A DNA stretch of 64,000 nt from an uncultured Lachnospiraceae bacterium (GTDB lineage: Bacteria > Bacillota > Clostridia > Lachnospirales > Lachnospiraceae). The notes beneath the pieces are model-generated. The model saw only the letters and a program-made list of their open reading frames with translations, did not search any database and was not told where the DNA came from. Positions 17,649-27,233 of this stretch are shown one piece after another (within the stretch, counting starts at the first letter, position 1; every line of letters starts with the position of its first letter). Made by a program: the position numbers and the translations under genes. Location: NCBI GenBank assembly GCA_910586725.1, contig CAJUJL010000002.1:79742-143741 (forward strand), in the 5' to 3' direction.

Positions 17649-18041
17649 ATGTTTTCGACCAATGTGTATAGTTATATTAATGTTTTAAATAAAGCGGCGG
17701 ATGCAAGCTGGCTGCGGGAAGAGACCATAGCGAATAATCTTGCAAATGTCAATACGCCGGGATATAAAAGAAAAGATGTTGATTTTCAGAGCGTTCTTCG
17801 GAGGGAATTGGGCAGTATGAAATATACTTCTCTGGACAGTAAGGTAGAACATGTTGATTTGAGCCGTCTGAACGCTTCTACATATGTGGATGCCGCAAAT
17901 TATTCTTACCGCATTGATAAGAATAATGTAGATGTGGATACTGAAAATGTGGAACTTGCATCGGAAAAGCTTCGATACGATGCATTGACGGATAGTATGA
18001 CACAGGAATTTACAAGATTGAAGACCGCTATGCAGAAGTAA
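17649..18041 (+). CDS. flgB: flagellar basal-body rod protein FlgB
   Basis: Proximal rod subunit, exported through the flagellar type III apparatus. The 130 residues contain the rod-protein N-terminal motif NNLANVNTPGYKRKDVDF (about residues 31-48) and the C-terminal coiled-coil-forming helix (SEKLRYDALTDSMTQEFTRL). First gene of the fla/che operon. The AAGGAG ribosome site is 12 bases from the ATG, somewhat long, but no closer in-frame start exists. flgC follows after 28 bases. Confidence 0.95.
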   Translation: MFSTNVYSYINVLNKAADASWLREETIANNLANVNTPGYKRKDVDFQSVLRRELGSMKYTSLDSKVEHVDLSRLNASTYVDAANYSYRIDKNNVDVDTENVELASEKLRYDALTDSMTQEFTRLKTAMQK

Positions 18042-18069
18042 GCGGATGACGGAATGAGGAGGAAGGAAT

Positions 18070-18510
18070 ATGGCACTGTTTCAGGCGTTTAATATCAGCG
18101 CGTCCGGGATGACGGCAGAACGTTTTCGGACGGATATTATTGCGGAAAATGTTGCAAATGTGAACACTACGAGAACAGAAGACGGCACGCCGTACCGGCG
18201 GAAAATAGTGACATTTGCAGAAAAAGACACCCCTGCGTTTGGTGATTTTCTTTCCAGGGCGCGTGTTTATGGCGGTAATGGCGTGAAAGTTACAAAAGTA
18301 TTAGAAGACAATGAGTCGGATTATATTATGGACTACGATCCCTCTCATCCGGATGCGGATGAGAACGGATATGTTTCTTATCCGAATGTAAATATTGTTA
18401 CGGAAATGACAAACCTGATCGACGCCAGCAGGGGCTACGAGGCGAATGTAACGGCTTTTAATGCGGTGAAAGCCATGGCGCAGGCGGGTCTGCAGGTAGG
18501 AAAGTCTTAA
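18070..18510 (+). CDS. flgC: flagellar basal-body rod protein FlgC
   Basis: Proximal rod subunit. The 146-residue protein starts MALFQAFNISASGMTAERF, has the rod motif ENVANVNTTRTEDGTPYRRK (about residues 28-47), and ends with the D0 helix motif MTNLIDASRGYEANVTAFN. Length and motifs are typical. It lies between flgB and fliE as in nearly all Firmicutes fla operons, with GGAGGAAGG as ribosome site. Confidence 0.96.
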   Translation: MALFQAFNISASGMTAERFRTDIIAENVANVNTTRTEDGTPYRRKIVTFAEKDTPAFGDFLSRARVYGGNGVKVTKVLEDNESDYIMDYDPSHPDADENGYVSYPNVNIVTEMTNLIDASRGYEANVTAFNAVKAMAQAGLQVGKS

Positions 18511-18545
18511 AAGAACAGTGAATAAATACAGGGAGGAGCGCCGAG

Positions 18546-18863
18546 ATGGACGTATCATCATTATACAGTGTATCACCGGATTATCTTACAAAGTATGGTC
18601 TGAACAATTCAGAAAAGGCGTCTGAAGAAAGCAATAAAAGTTTTGGTTCTATTTTAGATGCGGCAGTGAATATGATTAATGAGACAAACGATTATCAGAA
18701 TGCCGCGGAATCGGCAGAGATTCAATTTGCTCTGGGAGAAGCAGTCAGCACGCATGAGCTGGCAGTGGCGCAGCAGAAAGCAAATATTGCCCTGCAGTAT
18801 ACGGTTGCTGTCAGGGACAAGGTTTTGGAAGCGTACAAAGAAATTATGAATATGCAAATTTAA
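18546..18863 (+). CDS. fliE: flagellar hook-basal body complex protein FliE
   Basis: MS-ring to rod adaptor. The 105 residues include a disordered N-terminus and the family C-terminal stretch with HELAVAQQKANIALQYTVAV and KVLEAYKEIMNMQI. The ATG at 18546 has GGGAGGAG upstream. It lies 17 bases before fliF, its structural partner in the membrane ring. Confidence 0.95.
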   Translation: MDVSSLYSVSPDYLTKYGLNNSEKASEESNKSFGSILDAAVNMINETNDYQNAAESAEIQFALGEAVSTHELAVAQQKANIALQYTVAVRDKVLEAYKEIMNMQI

Positions 18864-18880
18864 ATGGGTAGGGATTTGAT

Positions 18881-20494
18881 ATGCCGGATAGAGTACAAAA
18901 TATATTAAACAGAATCAAAGAGTGGTGGACAAAGTTCTCCGCCAAACAGAAAACGCTGGTGGTCAGCATTGCCGGTATTGTGGCAATCGCATTGGGCATT
19001 CTGGCATTTGTGATGAATCAGCCCAATATGGTTTCTCTGATTGTCTGCGAAAATGCAACGGAGGCTTCCGAAGTAAAAAAACTTTTGGAAGATGAAGGCA
19101 TTTCGGCCGATATATCATCGGATGGACTTACGTTTTCCGTAGATAAAAAGGATGAATCGGAAGCGTCCATTTTATTGGGCTCCAATGGAATTCCTACGGA
19201 AGGCTACAGCATTGACAATGTATTTGAAGGCGGTTTCAGCACTACGGAGTCAGACAAAAAAAAGAAATATCAGCTTTATTTGGAGAAAAAGTTTGAAGAT
19301 CAGCTTTCCAGCATTTCTAATATTGAAAATGCCAGTGTTTCTCTTTCCATACCGGAAGAAGACGGGACAATCATTTCTATGGGGCAGGAAACGTATGCGA
19401 GCGTTATTTTGCACCTGAACGGAGAAATGAGTGAAGAACAGGCGGCAGGGTTGGCGTCTTTTATGGCTACGGAAGTTGGAAATGATTCTACGGACAAAAT
19501 ACGTTTGCTGGATTCCAATGGCAATGTCCTGTTTTCCGGCGGAGATTCCAGTACTGCAATCGGAAGCGCGAATTCGCAGCTGTCTGTGAAAAGCAAAGCT
19601 GAGAACATGGTAAAAAGCGAGGTAAAAGGAGTTGTTTTGGGGACTGACGTATATGATAACGTAGAAGTTGGATTAAACCTCGTAATGGATTTTGATACGG
19701 AAGAATATACCAACCAGCGTTACTATGTGGATGAGGGACGCGAACAGGGATATTTGGACAGCAAAAAGACATTTGAATCGGAATCAGAGGGAGGTCCGGC
19801 GAGCGCTCCCGGTACGGACTCTAACGATCAGGACAGGACTTATGTGGTGGAAGACTCGGAAGTCACATCTTCTTCCACATCGGAGAATAATGAAAATTAT
19901 CTGACAAGCCAGGAAATTACAAAAAGAGCCAGTGACGGCGGAAAAGTAAATCTGGAAGAGTCCTCTATTTCTGTTGTTGCAACTTCTTATGTAGTTTATG
20001 ATGAGAAAGCGTTGAAAGCGGACGGCACGCTGTCGGATCTGTCTTTTGATGAATTTGTTGCACAGAACAGCGACCGTGTGAAAACAACGGTAGACGATGA
20101 GTTTTACGATATGGTATCCAATGCAACGGGAATCGCAAGGGAGAATATAACGATCGTTGCATACGATGTACCGTTTTTCAAATATGCTTCCTCCAGTGGA
20201 AGGGGCGTAATGGATTATCTCCAGATTGCGCTTGCGGTTCTGATTTTTGCGTTGCTGGGATTTGTTGTATTCAGAAGCACCAGAAAACAGCAGGAACAGG
20301 AAATCGAGCCGGAGCTTTCTGTTGAAACACTGCTCGAGACAACCAGAAGGCAGGAAGAGCCGGATGAGGCGTTACAGGATATAGGTTTTTCCGAAAAATC
20401 AGAGACGCGCATTCTGATTGAAAACTTTGTCGAAGGCAATCCGGAAGCGGCAGCGTCGTTGTTGCGTAATTGGCTGAATGAGGAGTGGGATTAA
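18881..20494 (+). CDS. fliF: flagellar MS-ring protein FliF
   Basis: Forms the membrane-embedded ring on which rod, export gate and C ring assemble. It has 537 residues with two membrane helices, near residues 25-46 and 447-467, and the ring-building motifs between them, including the YscJ/FliF-type segment EDEGISADISSDGLTF and GSNGIPTEGYSIDNVFEG. The C-terminal cytoplasmic tail (SASSLLRNWLNEEWD-like end) is the FliG-binding segment. A Ser/Glu-rich loop (about 300-345) is variable in the family. Confidence 0.96.
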   Translation: MPDRVQNILNRIKEWWTKFSAKQKTLVVSIAGIVAIALGILAFVMNQPNMVSLIVCENATEASEVKKLLEDEGISADISSDGLTFSVDKKDESEASILLGSNGIPTEGYSIDNVFEGGFSTTESDKKKKYQLYLEKKFEDQLSSISNIENASVSLSIPEEDGTIISMGQETYASVILHLNGEMSEEQAAGLASFMATEVGNDSTDKIRLLDSNGNVLFSGGDSSTAIGSANSQLSVKSKAENMVKSEVKGVVLGTDVYDNVEVGLNLVMDFDTEEYTNQRYYVDEGREQGYLDSKKTFESESEGGPASAPGTDSNDQDRTYVVEDSEVTSSSTSENNENYLTSQEITKRASDGGKVNLEESSISVVATSYVVYDEKALKADGTLSDLSFDEFVAQNSDRVKTTVDDEFYDMVSNATGIARENITIVAYDVPFFKYASSSGRGVMDYLQIALAVLIFALLGFVVFRSTRKQQEQEIEPELSVETLLETTRRQEEPDEALQDIGFSEKSETRILIENFVEGNPEAAASLLRNWLNEEWD

Positions 20495-20496
20495 AG

Positions 20497-21504
20497 ATGA
20501 GCAGTGAAGAATTAACAGGCGTCCAAAAGGCCGCCGTATTACTAATTGCATTGGGTCCGGAAAAGTCGGCGGATATATTTAAACATCTGAAAGAAGATGA
20601 GATAGAAGAGCTTACGTTAGAGATTGCGAATACAAGAAGCGTTTCTCCTCAGATCAAAGAAGAGGTGTTGAATGAATTTTATCAGGTGTGCCTGGCACAG
20701 CAGTACATTGCCGAAGGAGGCATTACATATGCCAAGGAGCTGTTGGATAAGGCTCTGGGCGGAGATAGGGCTCAGGAAGTTATTTCCAAGCTGACGGCGT
20801 CTCTGCAGGTACGGCCTTTTGAGTTTGTGCGTAAGACGGATCCGAGCCAGCTTCTTAACTTTATTCAGGATGAACATCCGCAGACGATTGCCATGATTTT
20901 GTCTTATCTGACGCCGGCTCAGGCTGCTATGATCATGAGCGCTCTCTCTTCGGAAGTGCAGTCTGACGTTGCGAAGAGAATTGCCACAATGGACAGGACT
21001 TCTCCGGATGTTGTAAAAGAGGTGGAACGTGTGCTGGAAAGAAAATTATCTTCTCTTATCAATCAGGATTACACGATTGTGGGCGGCGTAGACGCAATTG
21101 TCAATATTTTAAATACGGTAGACCGTTCTACGGAGAAGCACATTATGGAATCTCTGGAAATCGAAGAGCCGGAGCTTGCAGACGAAATCCGCAAGAAGAT
21201 GTTTGTATTCGAGGATATTATGCTGCTTGACGACCGTGCAATCCAGCGTGTGCTTCGCGATGTGGATAACAATGACCTTTCCGTTGCGCTCAAAGGCGCA
21301 AACGAAGATGTTCAGAGCACAATATTCAAGAATCTCTCCAAACGTCTGGCTGCTATGATCAAGGAAGATATGGAATTTATGGGACCGGTACGTATGAAAG
21401 ATGTGGAAGAAGCTCAGCAGAAGATCGTTGGCGTGATTCGTAAATTAGAAGACTCTGGCGAAATTGTAATTTCCAGAGGCGGAGGTGACGAGATCGTTGT
21501 CTAA
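20497..21504 (+). CDS. fliG: flagellar motor switch protein FliG
   Basis: C-ring component that contacts FliF and the MotA stator and generates torque. 335 residues start at the ATG at 20497, 2 bases after the fliF stop, with AGGAGTGG upstream; an in-frame GTG at 20485 lies inside that ribosome site. Armadillo-like domains carry the EHPQT motif (about residue 127). The C-terminal charged torque helix reads MLLDDRAIQRVLRDVDNNDL (about residues 245-264), with conserved Arg/Asp residues. Confidence 0.96.
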   Translation: MSSEELTGVQKAAVLLIALGPEKSADIFKHLKEDEIEELTLEIANTRSVSPQIKEEVLNEFYQVCLAQQYIAEGGITYAKELLDKALGGDRAQEVISKLTASLQVRPFEFVRKTDPSQLLNFIQDEHPQTIAMILSYLTPAQAAMIMSALSSEVQSDVAKRIATMDRTSPDVVKEVERVLERKLSSLINQDYTIVGGVDAIVNILNTVDRSTEKHIMESLEIEEPELADEIRKKMFVFEDIMLLDDRAIQRVLRDVDNNDLSVALKGANEDVQSTIFKNLSKRLAAMIKEDMEFMGPVRMKDVEEAQQKIVGVIRKLEDSGEIVISRGGGDEIVV

Positions 21505-22297
21505 TCTGTTCAAGGGATATAATGTTTTGGAACCGCAGCAGGGCGCCCGCATGATAGACTATAATGCCATAGTGGAGCAGAAGCTGGCAAGTCTCGCAAA
21601 GCAGCGAAATGCCAGTCAGGAAGCGGAAGAAGGATTTAGGGAGTTGGGCGATATTGCCGAAGAGGCGGTAAAAGAGGATCCAAAAGAAGTTCTGGAGAAA
21701 GCCAAAAATGAGGCTGACCATATACTGTATTACGCAAAAGAAAAGTCGGATTCTATGATCGCCAATGCAACGGCACAGTCGGAAGAGATTTTTCAGAAAG
21801 CAAAAGAAGACGGACATCAGCAGGGATACGAAGAAGGTTTTCAGAAAATCAAAGAGGAACTGGAGACAGAATTTAAGCAGCGCAATGAGGAACTGCATCG
21901 ACTTGAAGAAAAGCTTCGGGAAGAGTATGATGAGAAAATGCATGATCTGGAGCCGGATCTTTTGAATGTTATTCTTACAGTTGTGGAAAAGGTGTTTCAT
22001 ATTCAGTTCAAAGATAAGAACGAGATTTTATTGTATCTTGTTGACAGGGCATTAGCGAATATCGACGGCTGTAAAAGTTTTCGTGTTCGTGTAAGTGAAG
22101 CGCAGAGAGATTTTCTCGAAGTTCACAGAGAAGAGATTTTAGACCGTATCGGACACGATATGTCTCTGGAAATCATCTCGGATCTGTCGCTGGAGGGGAA
22201 TCAGTGCATTATTGAGACGGATACCGGTATTTTTGACTGCAGCATGGATGTGCAGCTTAAGAATTTAATAAAGGATTTGAAATCATTGAGTTCGTGA
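21497..22297 (+). CDS. fliH: flagellar assembly protein FliH
   Basis: Regulates the export ATPase FliI and links it to the C ring. 266 residues if it starts with TTG at 21497, 8 bases after a near-perfect GGAGGTGA; the in-frame GTG at 21485 is inside that ribosome site and so unlikely. It overlaps the end of fliG by 8 bases. The centre (about residues 50-150) is a long charged coiled coil with GxxxG-like spacing, and the C-terminal domain resembles a V/F-ATPase E-subunit. It precedes fliI, as expected. Confidence 0.9.
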   Translation: MSNLFKGYNVLEPQQGARMIDYNAIVEQKLASLAKQRNASQEAEEGFRELGDIAEEAVKEDPKEVLEKAKNEADHILYYAKEKSDSMIANATAQSEEIFQKAKEDGHQQGYEEGFQKIKEELETEFKQRNEELHRLEEKLREEYDEKMHDLEPDLLNVILTVVEKVFHIQFKDKNEILLYLVDRALANIDGCKSFRVRVSEAQRDFLEVHREEILDRIGHDMSLEIISDLSLEGNQCIIETDTGIFDCSMDVQLKNLIKDLKSLSS

Positions 22298-22308
22298 GGT
22301 TGATAGAC

Positions 22309-23619
22309 GTGGCATATAAATTTGACAAATATTTACAACTGGCAGATCGCACCTATTTTGACAGACTTGGAAAAGTTGTAAAAATCGTAGGGTTGACGAT
22401 TGAATCCATAGGACCGGATGCAAAACTGAATGATTTATGCCGTATTATTATTGATAAAAACAAAAATATTTCCGTGATGGCGGAAGTGGTGGGGATACGG
22501 GATAATCGTCTGCTGCTGATGCCTTACGAAAGTGTGGAAGGGTTAGGAGTTGGATGTACTGTAGAGAATACAGGGCATCCATTATCTGTTTTGGTGGGAG
22601 ATGAGCTTTTGGGGCATATGGTAGACGGAATCGGAAGAGTTTCGGATTTGGAAGGATCTTTTCCGGCAGAAGAGTATCCGGTTGAAGCTGCCTCCCCGGA
22701 TCCCATGAAGAGGAAGATTATTGATGAAGCGCTTCCGTTGGGCGTAAAAGCGGTTGACGGACTGATAACGGTCGGGAAAGGACAGAGAATAGGGATTTTT
22801 GCGGGCTCGGGCGTTGGAAAAAGCACTTTGATGGGAATGTTTGCCAGAAATACAAAAGCAGATATTAATGTGATTGCTCTGATTGGGGAGCGTGGAAGAG
22901 AAGTAAGAGAGTTTATTGAGCGGGATTTAGGGGAAGAAGGCATGAAGCGGTCGGTCGTGGTAGTGGCTACCTCAGATAAACCGGCGTTAATTCGTAATAA
23001 GGCCGCAAAAACTGCTACGGCGATTGCGGAATATTTTCGCGACCAGGGAAAAGACGTGCTTTTGATGATGGATTCTCTGACGCGTTTTTCTATGGCGCAA
23101 AGGGAGATTGGGCTTGCTTCCGGAGAGCCTCCGGTGACGCGCGGTTATCCGCCGAGCGTATATTCTGAAATGCCGAAGCTTTTGGAGCGGGCAGGGAATG
23201 CTGATAAAGGTTCAATTACCGGTCTGTATACTGTTTTGGTTGACGGAGACGATATGAATGAGCCGATTACCGACACGGCGCGAAGCATTTTGGACGGTCA
23301 TATTATGCTGTCAAGGAAACTGGGGCATAGAAACCATTATCCCGCGATTGACGTGCTGCAGAGCATATCCAGGGTTATGAGTTCTATCGCTTCCAAAAAC
23401 CATAAGAGTGCGGCCGGGAAATTGAGAAATGTGCTTGCAACTTATCAGGAGGCGGAGGACTTAATTAATATTGGAGCTTATAAACGAGGGTCTAACCCGG
23501 GAATTGATTATGCGATTTCCAAAATTGAAGCAGTGAATGGATTTTTGGTGCAGGATACGATGGAAAAGTTTGGATTTGAAGAGGAGGAACAGATGTTAGA
23601 ATCCCTCTTTGCGGAATAA
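22309..23619 (+). CDS. fliI: flagellum-specific ATP synthase FliI
   Basis: ATPase of the flagellar type III export apparatus, related to F1-beta. The chosen GTG at 22309 (436 residues) has GAGG 9 bases upstream; a GTG at 22294 overlapping the fliH stop is the alternative and gives 441 residues. Walker A GIFAGSGVGKST lies near residue 155, Walker B VLLMMDSLTRF near residue 245, and the family signature PPSVYSEMPKLLERAG follows. Coupled to fliH and followed by fliJ, its stalk subunit. Confidence 0.94.
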   Translation: MAYKFDKYLQLADRTYFDRLGKVVKIVGLTIESIGPDAKLNDLCRIIIDKNKNISVMAEVVGIRDNRLLLMPYESVEGLGVGCTVENTGHPLSVLVGDELLGHMVDGIGRVSDLEGSFPAEEYPVEAASPDPMKRKIIDEALPLGVKAVDGLITVGKGQRIGIFAGSGVGKSTLMGMFARNTKADINVIALIGERGREVREFIERDLGEEGMKRSVVVVATSDKPALIRNKAAKTATAIAEYFRDQGKDVLLMMDSLTRFSMAQREIGLASGEPPVTRGYPPSVYSEMPKLLERAGNADKGSITGLYTVLVDGDDMNEPITDTARSILDGHIMLSRKLGHRNHYPAIDVLQSISRVMSSIASKNHKSAAGKLRNVLATYQEAEDLINIGAYKRGSNPGIDYAISKIEAVNGFLVQDTMEKFGFEEEEQMLESLFAE

Positions 23620-23629
23620 GGTGGATGGA

Positions 23630-24076
23630 ATGGCAAAATTTCAATACAAACTGCAAAGCGTGCTCGATATTAAAGAGAAACTGGAAAGTCAGGAAAAAAT
23701 TGCTTTTGGTCTGGCAGCGGCAAAGCTGCAGGAAGAACAGGAAATTTTACAAAATCTGATGATTCAAAAAGCCGGATATGATAAAAAAGCAAGAAAACTT
23801 GTGGAAGGAAGCATAGACCTGCTGGAAATCAATATCTGCCGAAAGGCAATTGAGACGATGAAGACAAGAATACGAAGCCAGATGATTAACGTACATAAAG
23901 CGGAAAAGCAGCTTGACCTTGTTCGAAGGAGATTAAATGAAGTTATGATTGAGCGCAAAACATATGAAAAGCTTCGTGAGAAAAAATTTGAAGAATTTAA
24001 AATGGAACTGGCGTACGAAGAGAAGAAAGAGGTAGACGAATTAGTCAGTTATACCTATCATCAAAATGAAGAATAA
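23630..24076 (+). CDS. fliJ: flagellar export protein FliJ
   Basis: Central-stalk-like coiled coil that couples FliI to FlhA and ferries chaperones. 148 residues start at the ATG of MAKFQYKLQSVLDIKEKLE (23630), behind AAGGTGG. Nearly the whole chain is two long charged helices, as in the gamma subunit of F1. A TTG at 23609 would overlap fliI and lacks a ribosome site. It is 10 bases after fliI. Confidence 0.9.
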   Translation: MAKFQYKLQSVLDIKEKLESQEKIAFGLAAAKLQEEQEILQNLMIQKAGYDKKARKLVEGSIDLLEINICRKAIETMKTRIRSQMINVHKAEKQLDLVRRRLNEVMIERKTYEKLREKKFEEFKMELAYEEKKEVDELVSYTYHQNEE

Positions 24077-24095
24077 CAGGTGGTGAAAGAAAGAT

Positions 24096-25010
24096 ATGGC
24101 AAAAGAAAATACGATGCAGGAAGAAAGCGGACAGGATAAGAAAGCAGCGAAGAAAGCGGCAAAATTGGCCAAACAGGAGGAAAAAGCTGCAAAGCAGAAA
24201 GAAAAGCGAAGAAAACAGCTGGAAAAAGCGGGCGTTTCTCCTGAGGAAATAACAAAGGCATTGGAACATGATGCGGAATACGAAGAAGAAGGCGGCAGCC
24301 GGCTGGCAGTATTTCTTGTAACCACAGTTATCATTGTGATATGGCTGGCAATTCTTGCTTTATTGGTAAAAATGGACGTGGGAGGTTTTGGCTCCACGGT
24401 TCTTAAACCGCTGTTAAAAGACGTTCCCTACATAAACAAAATCCTGCCGGATACCGTTTCAGAAGGAGAGCAGTCGACGGAGTTAAGCACGGAGTCCCCG
24501 TATTCTACATTAGACGAAGCAGTGTCAAGGATTAAAGAGCTTGAGATTGAACTTCAAAACGCCAAAAATGCGACCGCAGACAGTCAGAGCCGTAACGAAG
24601 AACTGGAAGGACAATCCGCACAGTTAGAGGAATATAAGGCAAAAGAGGCTGCTTTTGAGGAATTAAAGCAAAAGTTTGACGAAGAGGTTGTGTTTTCAGA
24701 TAAGGCGCCCGATATAAATGAATATAAGGTGTTTTATGAAAGTATAGATCCTGCGAATGCCGAAGTGATTTACAAACAGGTTATTGAGCAGCAGCAAAAA
24801 GACACACAATTGGAAGAATATGTAAATATGTATTCTTCGATGAAGCCGAAACAGGCGGCGGCCATTTTTGATACGATGACAAATGATTTAAAATTGGTTG
24901 CAAAGATACTTCAGGCGATGGAGCCGGATGCCAGTGCGAGTATTCTGGGGGCAATGAATGCGGAAACAGCGGCAAAGCTGACCAAAATCATGAATCCCTC
25001 TGAATCATAA
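24096..25010 (+). CDS. MotE/YlxF-like flagellar operon protein with MgtE-N-type domain
   Basis: 304 residues with a highly basic Lys/Ala-rich cytoplasmic head (about 1-60), one membrane segment (about 68-90), a coiled coil (about 140-185) and a C-terminal helical MgtE-N-type domain (about 235-300, with MKPKQAAAIFDTM and ILGAMNAETAAKLTKIM). It sits between fliJ and fliK, the place of ylxF in Bacillus and of MotE in alpha-proteobacteria. MotE is a periplasmic chaperone of the stator protein MotC in Sinorhizobium; the role in Firmicutes is unknown. AGGTGGTGA is the ribosome site. Confidence 0.75.
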   Translation: MAKENTMQEESGQDKKAAKKAAKLAKQEEKAAKQKEKRRKQLEKAGVSPEEITKALEHDAEYEEEGGSRLAVFLVTTVIIVIWLAILALLVKMDVGGFGSTVLKPLLKDVPYINKILPDTVSEGEQSTELSTESPYSTLDEAVSRIKELEIELQNAKNATADSQSRNEELEGQSAQLEEYKAKEAAFEELKQKFDEEVVFSDKAPDINEYKVFYESIDPANAEVIYKQVIEQQQKDTQLEEYVNMYSSMKPKQAAAIFDTMTNDLKLVAKILQAMEPDASASILGAMNAETAAKLTKIMNPSES

Positions 25011-25046
25011 ATTACAAATTAAATTCTATAGAAAGGAGGCGAAAAA

Positions 25047-26501
25047 ATGAAAACCGATATTTCGGGAATTGCAAAAAACATTTTGCAGGTAAGGGCAAAT
25101 CTGAAAGCAGGAGCGTCTGATAAAAATAATAATCAGGACCCATCCGTCAGTTTTATGGAGTTGATGAACCGCAACGGTCTGCCAAATATGAATATATCAT
25201 CAGACACGAAGAAGGATATGATCGGCTCAGATCTGAAAAAATCTTCCGGTCTTTCTTATGATACTTATGCGGCATCAGGAAAAAATGTATCTGTAAAAGA
25301 AAGCATGACGCCGGAAGAGATGCAGTCCGCCGCTTCAGATTCAGTAGAAACGTACGAAGCGGAAATCCGCAAGATATTAAAAGAAGAACTTGGATTGACA
25401 GATGAAGAAATCACGGAAGCGATGGAAAATTTGGGAATGAATTTTCTGGACCTGAGAAATTTACAGAATTTAACTTCGCTGGTTCAGGCGCTGACGGGAG
25501 AAGACATTGGAACGTTATTTTCCAGTGAGGCCTTTCAGAATGTGATGGTTCAGGTTTCAGAGCTTACGGAAGCATTGTGTGCAGAGCTTGGAATCAGCAA
25601 AGAAGATCTCAATGAACTCTGCGAAGCATGGAAGCAAATGGAAATGAATGAGACTTCTGATCCAGAGGCAGGGACGACGGTAAAAGATACAAAAGAAGTC
25701 CCTGATATGGCTCAAAATCAGGATGCGGCCCTTCAGCAGGAGGCAGACGCTGGATTGCCGGAAGAAGATGCAGTTTTGGCACATAAGGAAGGCGCATTAG
25801 GGAAGGATGATGCGGGCAGGATTTCAGAAGACATAAAAAATTCTCAGCAGGTATCCGAGACTTCCGGAAGTGAAAATGGCGCCGATGCAAAAGAACAGAG
25901 TTTTTCAGAACAATTTCAAAATGCAAAGCCGGATGCAGCGGGTATTGACGTTGCAGTCGCACAGCAGCAGACGGTAAGGTCAGAAGAGTTTATTCTGCCG
26001 CAGGAAGCGCCTTTGCCATATGCCAGTCAGGCAGACGCATATGATTTGATTGATCAGATTGCAAAAAACGTGCGAGTGTCAGTATCCGGATTGGAAACTT
26101 CTATGGAAATGCAGTTGAATCCGGAGCATCTTGGTAAAATTTATTTAAATATTACCGAGAAAGAAGGGGCGGTTCGTGCACAGATTATGACGCAGAATAC
26201 CGTTGTAAAAGAAGCGTTGGAGACACAGCTTGTGGAACTGCGTCAGAGCTTAAACCAGCAGGGAATCAAGGTAGATGCAATTGAAGTAACCGTTTCCACG
26301 CATGAATTCGAGCAAAATTTAGAGCAAAATGCCAGACATGAAGAACAGATGCGCCAGCAGATGGAAGAATCACAAAAACAGACAAGGAGAAATCTGAATC
26401 TGAATGATTTAGACGGGCTGACGGGTCTGATGACAGAAGAAGAGCAGCTTGCGGCGCAGATTATGCGGGACAATGGCAATCAGGTGGATTTAACAGCATA
26501 G
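25047..26501 (+). CDS. fliK: flagellar hook-length control protein FliK
   Basis: Secreted molecular ruler that stops hook growth and switches export specificity through FlhB. 484 residues: a low-complexity, acidic, Gln-rich N-terminal two-thirds and the conserved C-terminal domain (about 345-430), with MEMQLNPEHLGKIYLNITEK and LRQSLNQQGIKVDAIEV, the Flg_hook signature. A Gln/Glu-rich tail follows. It lies directly before flgD and flgE, its functional partners. Confidence 0.92.
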   Translation: MKTDISGIAKNILQVRANLKAGASDKNNNQDPSVSFMELMNRNGLPNMNISSDTKKDMIGSDLKKSSGLSYDTYAASGKNVSVKESMTPEEMQSAASDSVETYEAEIRKILKEELGLTDEEITEAMENLGMNFLDLRNLQNLTSLVQALTGEDIGTLFSSEAFQNVMVQVSELTEALCAELGISKEDLNELCEAWKQMEMNETSDPEAGTTVKDTKEVPDMAQNQDAALQQEADAGLPEEDAVLAHKEGALGKDDAGRISEDIKNSQQVSETSGSENGADAKEQSFSEQFQNAKPDAAGIDVAVAQQQTVRSEEFILPQEAPLPYASQADAYDLIDQIAKNVRVSVSGLETSMEMQLNPEHLGKIYLNITEKEGAVRAQIMTQNTVVKEALETQLVELRQSLNQQGIKVDAIEVTVSTHEFEQNLEQNARHEEQMRQQMEESQKQTRRNLNLNDLDGLTGLMTEEEQLAAQIMRDNGNQVDLTA

Positions 26502-26515
26502 GAAAGGAGAATAAT

Positions 26516-27217
26516 ATGGCTTTACTTGTACCAATAGAGAATGGCAAAGTTAAAGATAACAGCGCGGCATCCTCGTCATCTTCCACAAAAAAGGAAGAAA
26601 AAAAATCAGGGCTTGACAAAGAAGCATTTTTGCAGCTGTTGGTAGCGCAGATGCAGTATCAGGATCCGTTAGAGCCGATGGACAATACAGAATATGTAGC
26701 GCAGCTTGCGACGTTTTCACAGCTGGAAGCAATTCAGAACATGACAGACAGAGTGAGCTATGGCATGGCCAATGATCTGGTCGGCAAATACGTAATCCTA
26801 AATACCGCAAACGGCAATGCAAGCGGCAAAGTGGATTATGTTATGTATGAAAACGGAGAAATATATCTGGCGGTAGGCGACGGGTTGTTTTCTTTGGACG
26901 ATCTGGATACGGTTGCAGATGCCGATTATTTTGAAGCGTTCCAGATGGCTAATGCATTTGCAAATATGATTGCGAGACTTCCTTCGCCATCAAAAGTAAC
27001 GGCGGCCGATGCGGCGGCAATTGAAAATGCAAGAAAAGTTTACGATTCAATGAATGCTTATCAGCAGGGATTTGTAAGCGTGGAAGATTTGAAGAAACTG
27101 GAAGAGCTGGAGAAGAAACTAAAAGAAATTACAGGAGGTTCCGGAGAAGGCGATGAGACGACGAAACCAGAAGAACCTTCGAAACCAGAAGATGATTCCG
27201 ATTTAGAAGACGGTTGA
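26516..27217 (+). CDS. flgD: flagellar hook-capping protein FlgD with unusual C-terminal helical domain
   Basis: Scaffold for hook assembly, exported and later discarded. 233 residues. Residues about 30-80 carry the FlgD signature KEAFLQLLVAQMQYQDPLEP and EYVAQLATFSQLEAI. A short beta region (about 88-130) follows. Residues about 147-205 do not look like the usual FlgD Ig/tudor half. They resemble the three-helix repeat of many secreted Firmicutes proteins (VTAADAAAIENARKVYDSM, then QGFVSVEDLKKLEELEKKL). The last 27 residues are Glu/Pro/Asp-rich. The frame is intact, so this is a fusion rather than a damaged gene. Confidence 0.92.
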   Translation: MALLVPIENGKVKDNSAASSSSSTKKEEKKSGLDKEAFLQLLVAQMQYQDPLEPMDNTEYVAQLATFSQLEAIQNMTDRVSYGMANDLVGKYVILNTANGNASGKVDYVMYENGEIYLAVGDGLFSLDDLDTVADADYFEAFQMANAFANMIARLPSPSKVTAADAAAIENARKVYDSMNAYQQGFVSVEDLKKLEELEKKLKEITGGSGEGDETTKPEEPSKPEDDSDLEDG

Positions 27218-27233
27218 TTGGCGGGGTGGAAGC

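Noticed and set aside
21377..22000. 207-codon open frame antisense to fliG/fliH
   Set aside because: Phe/Leu-rich composition reflects the complement of Lys/Glu-rich coiled coil codons in fliH; no start signals.
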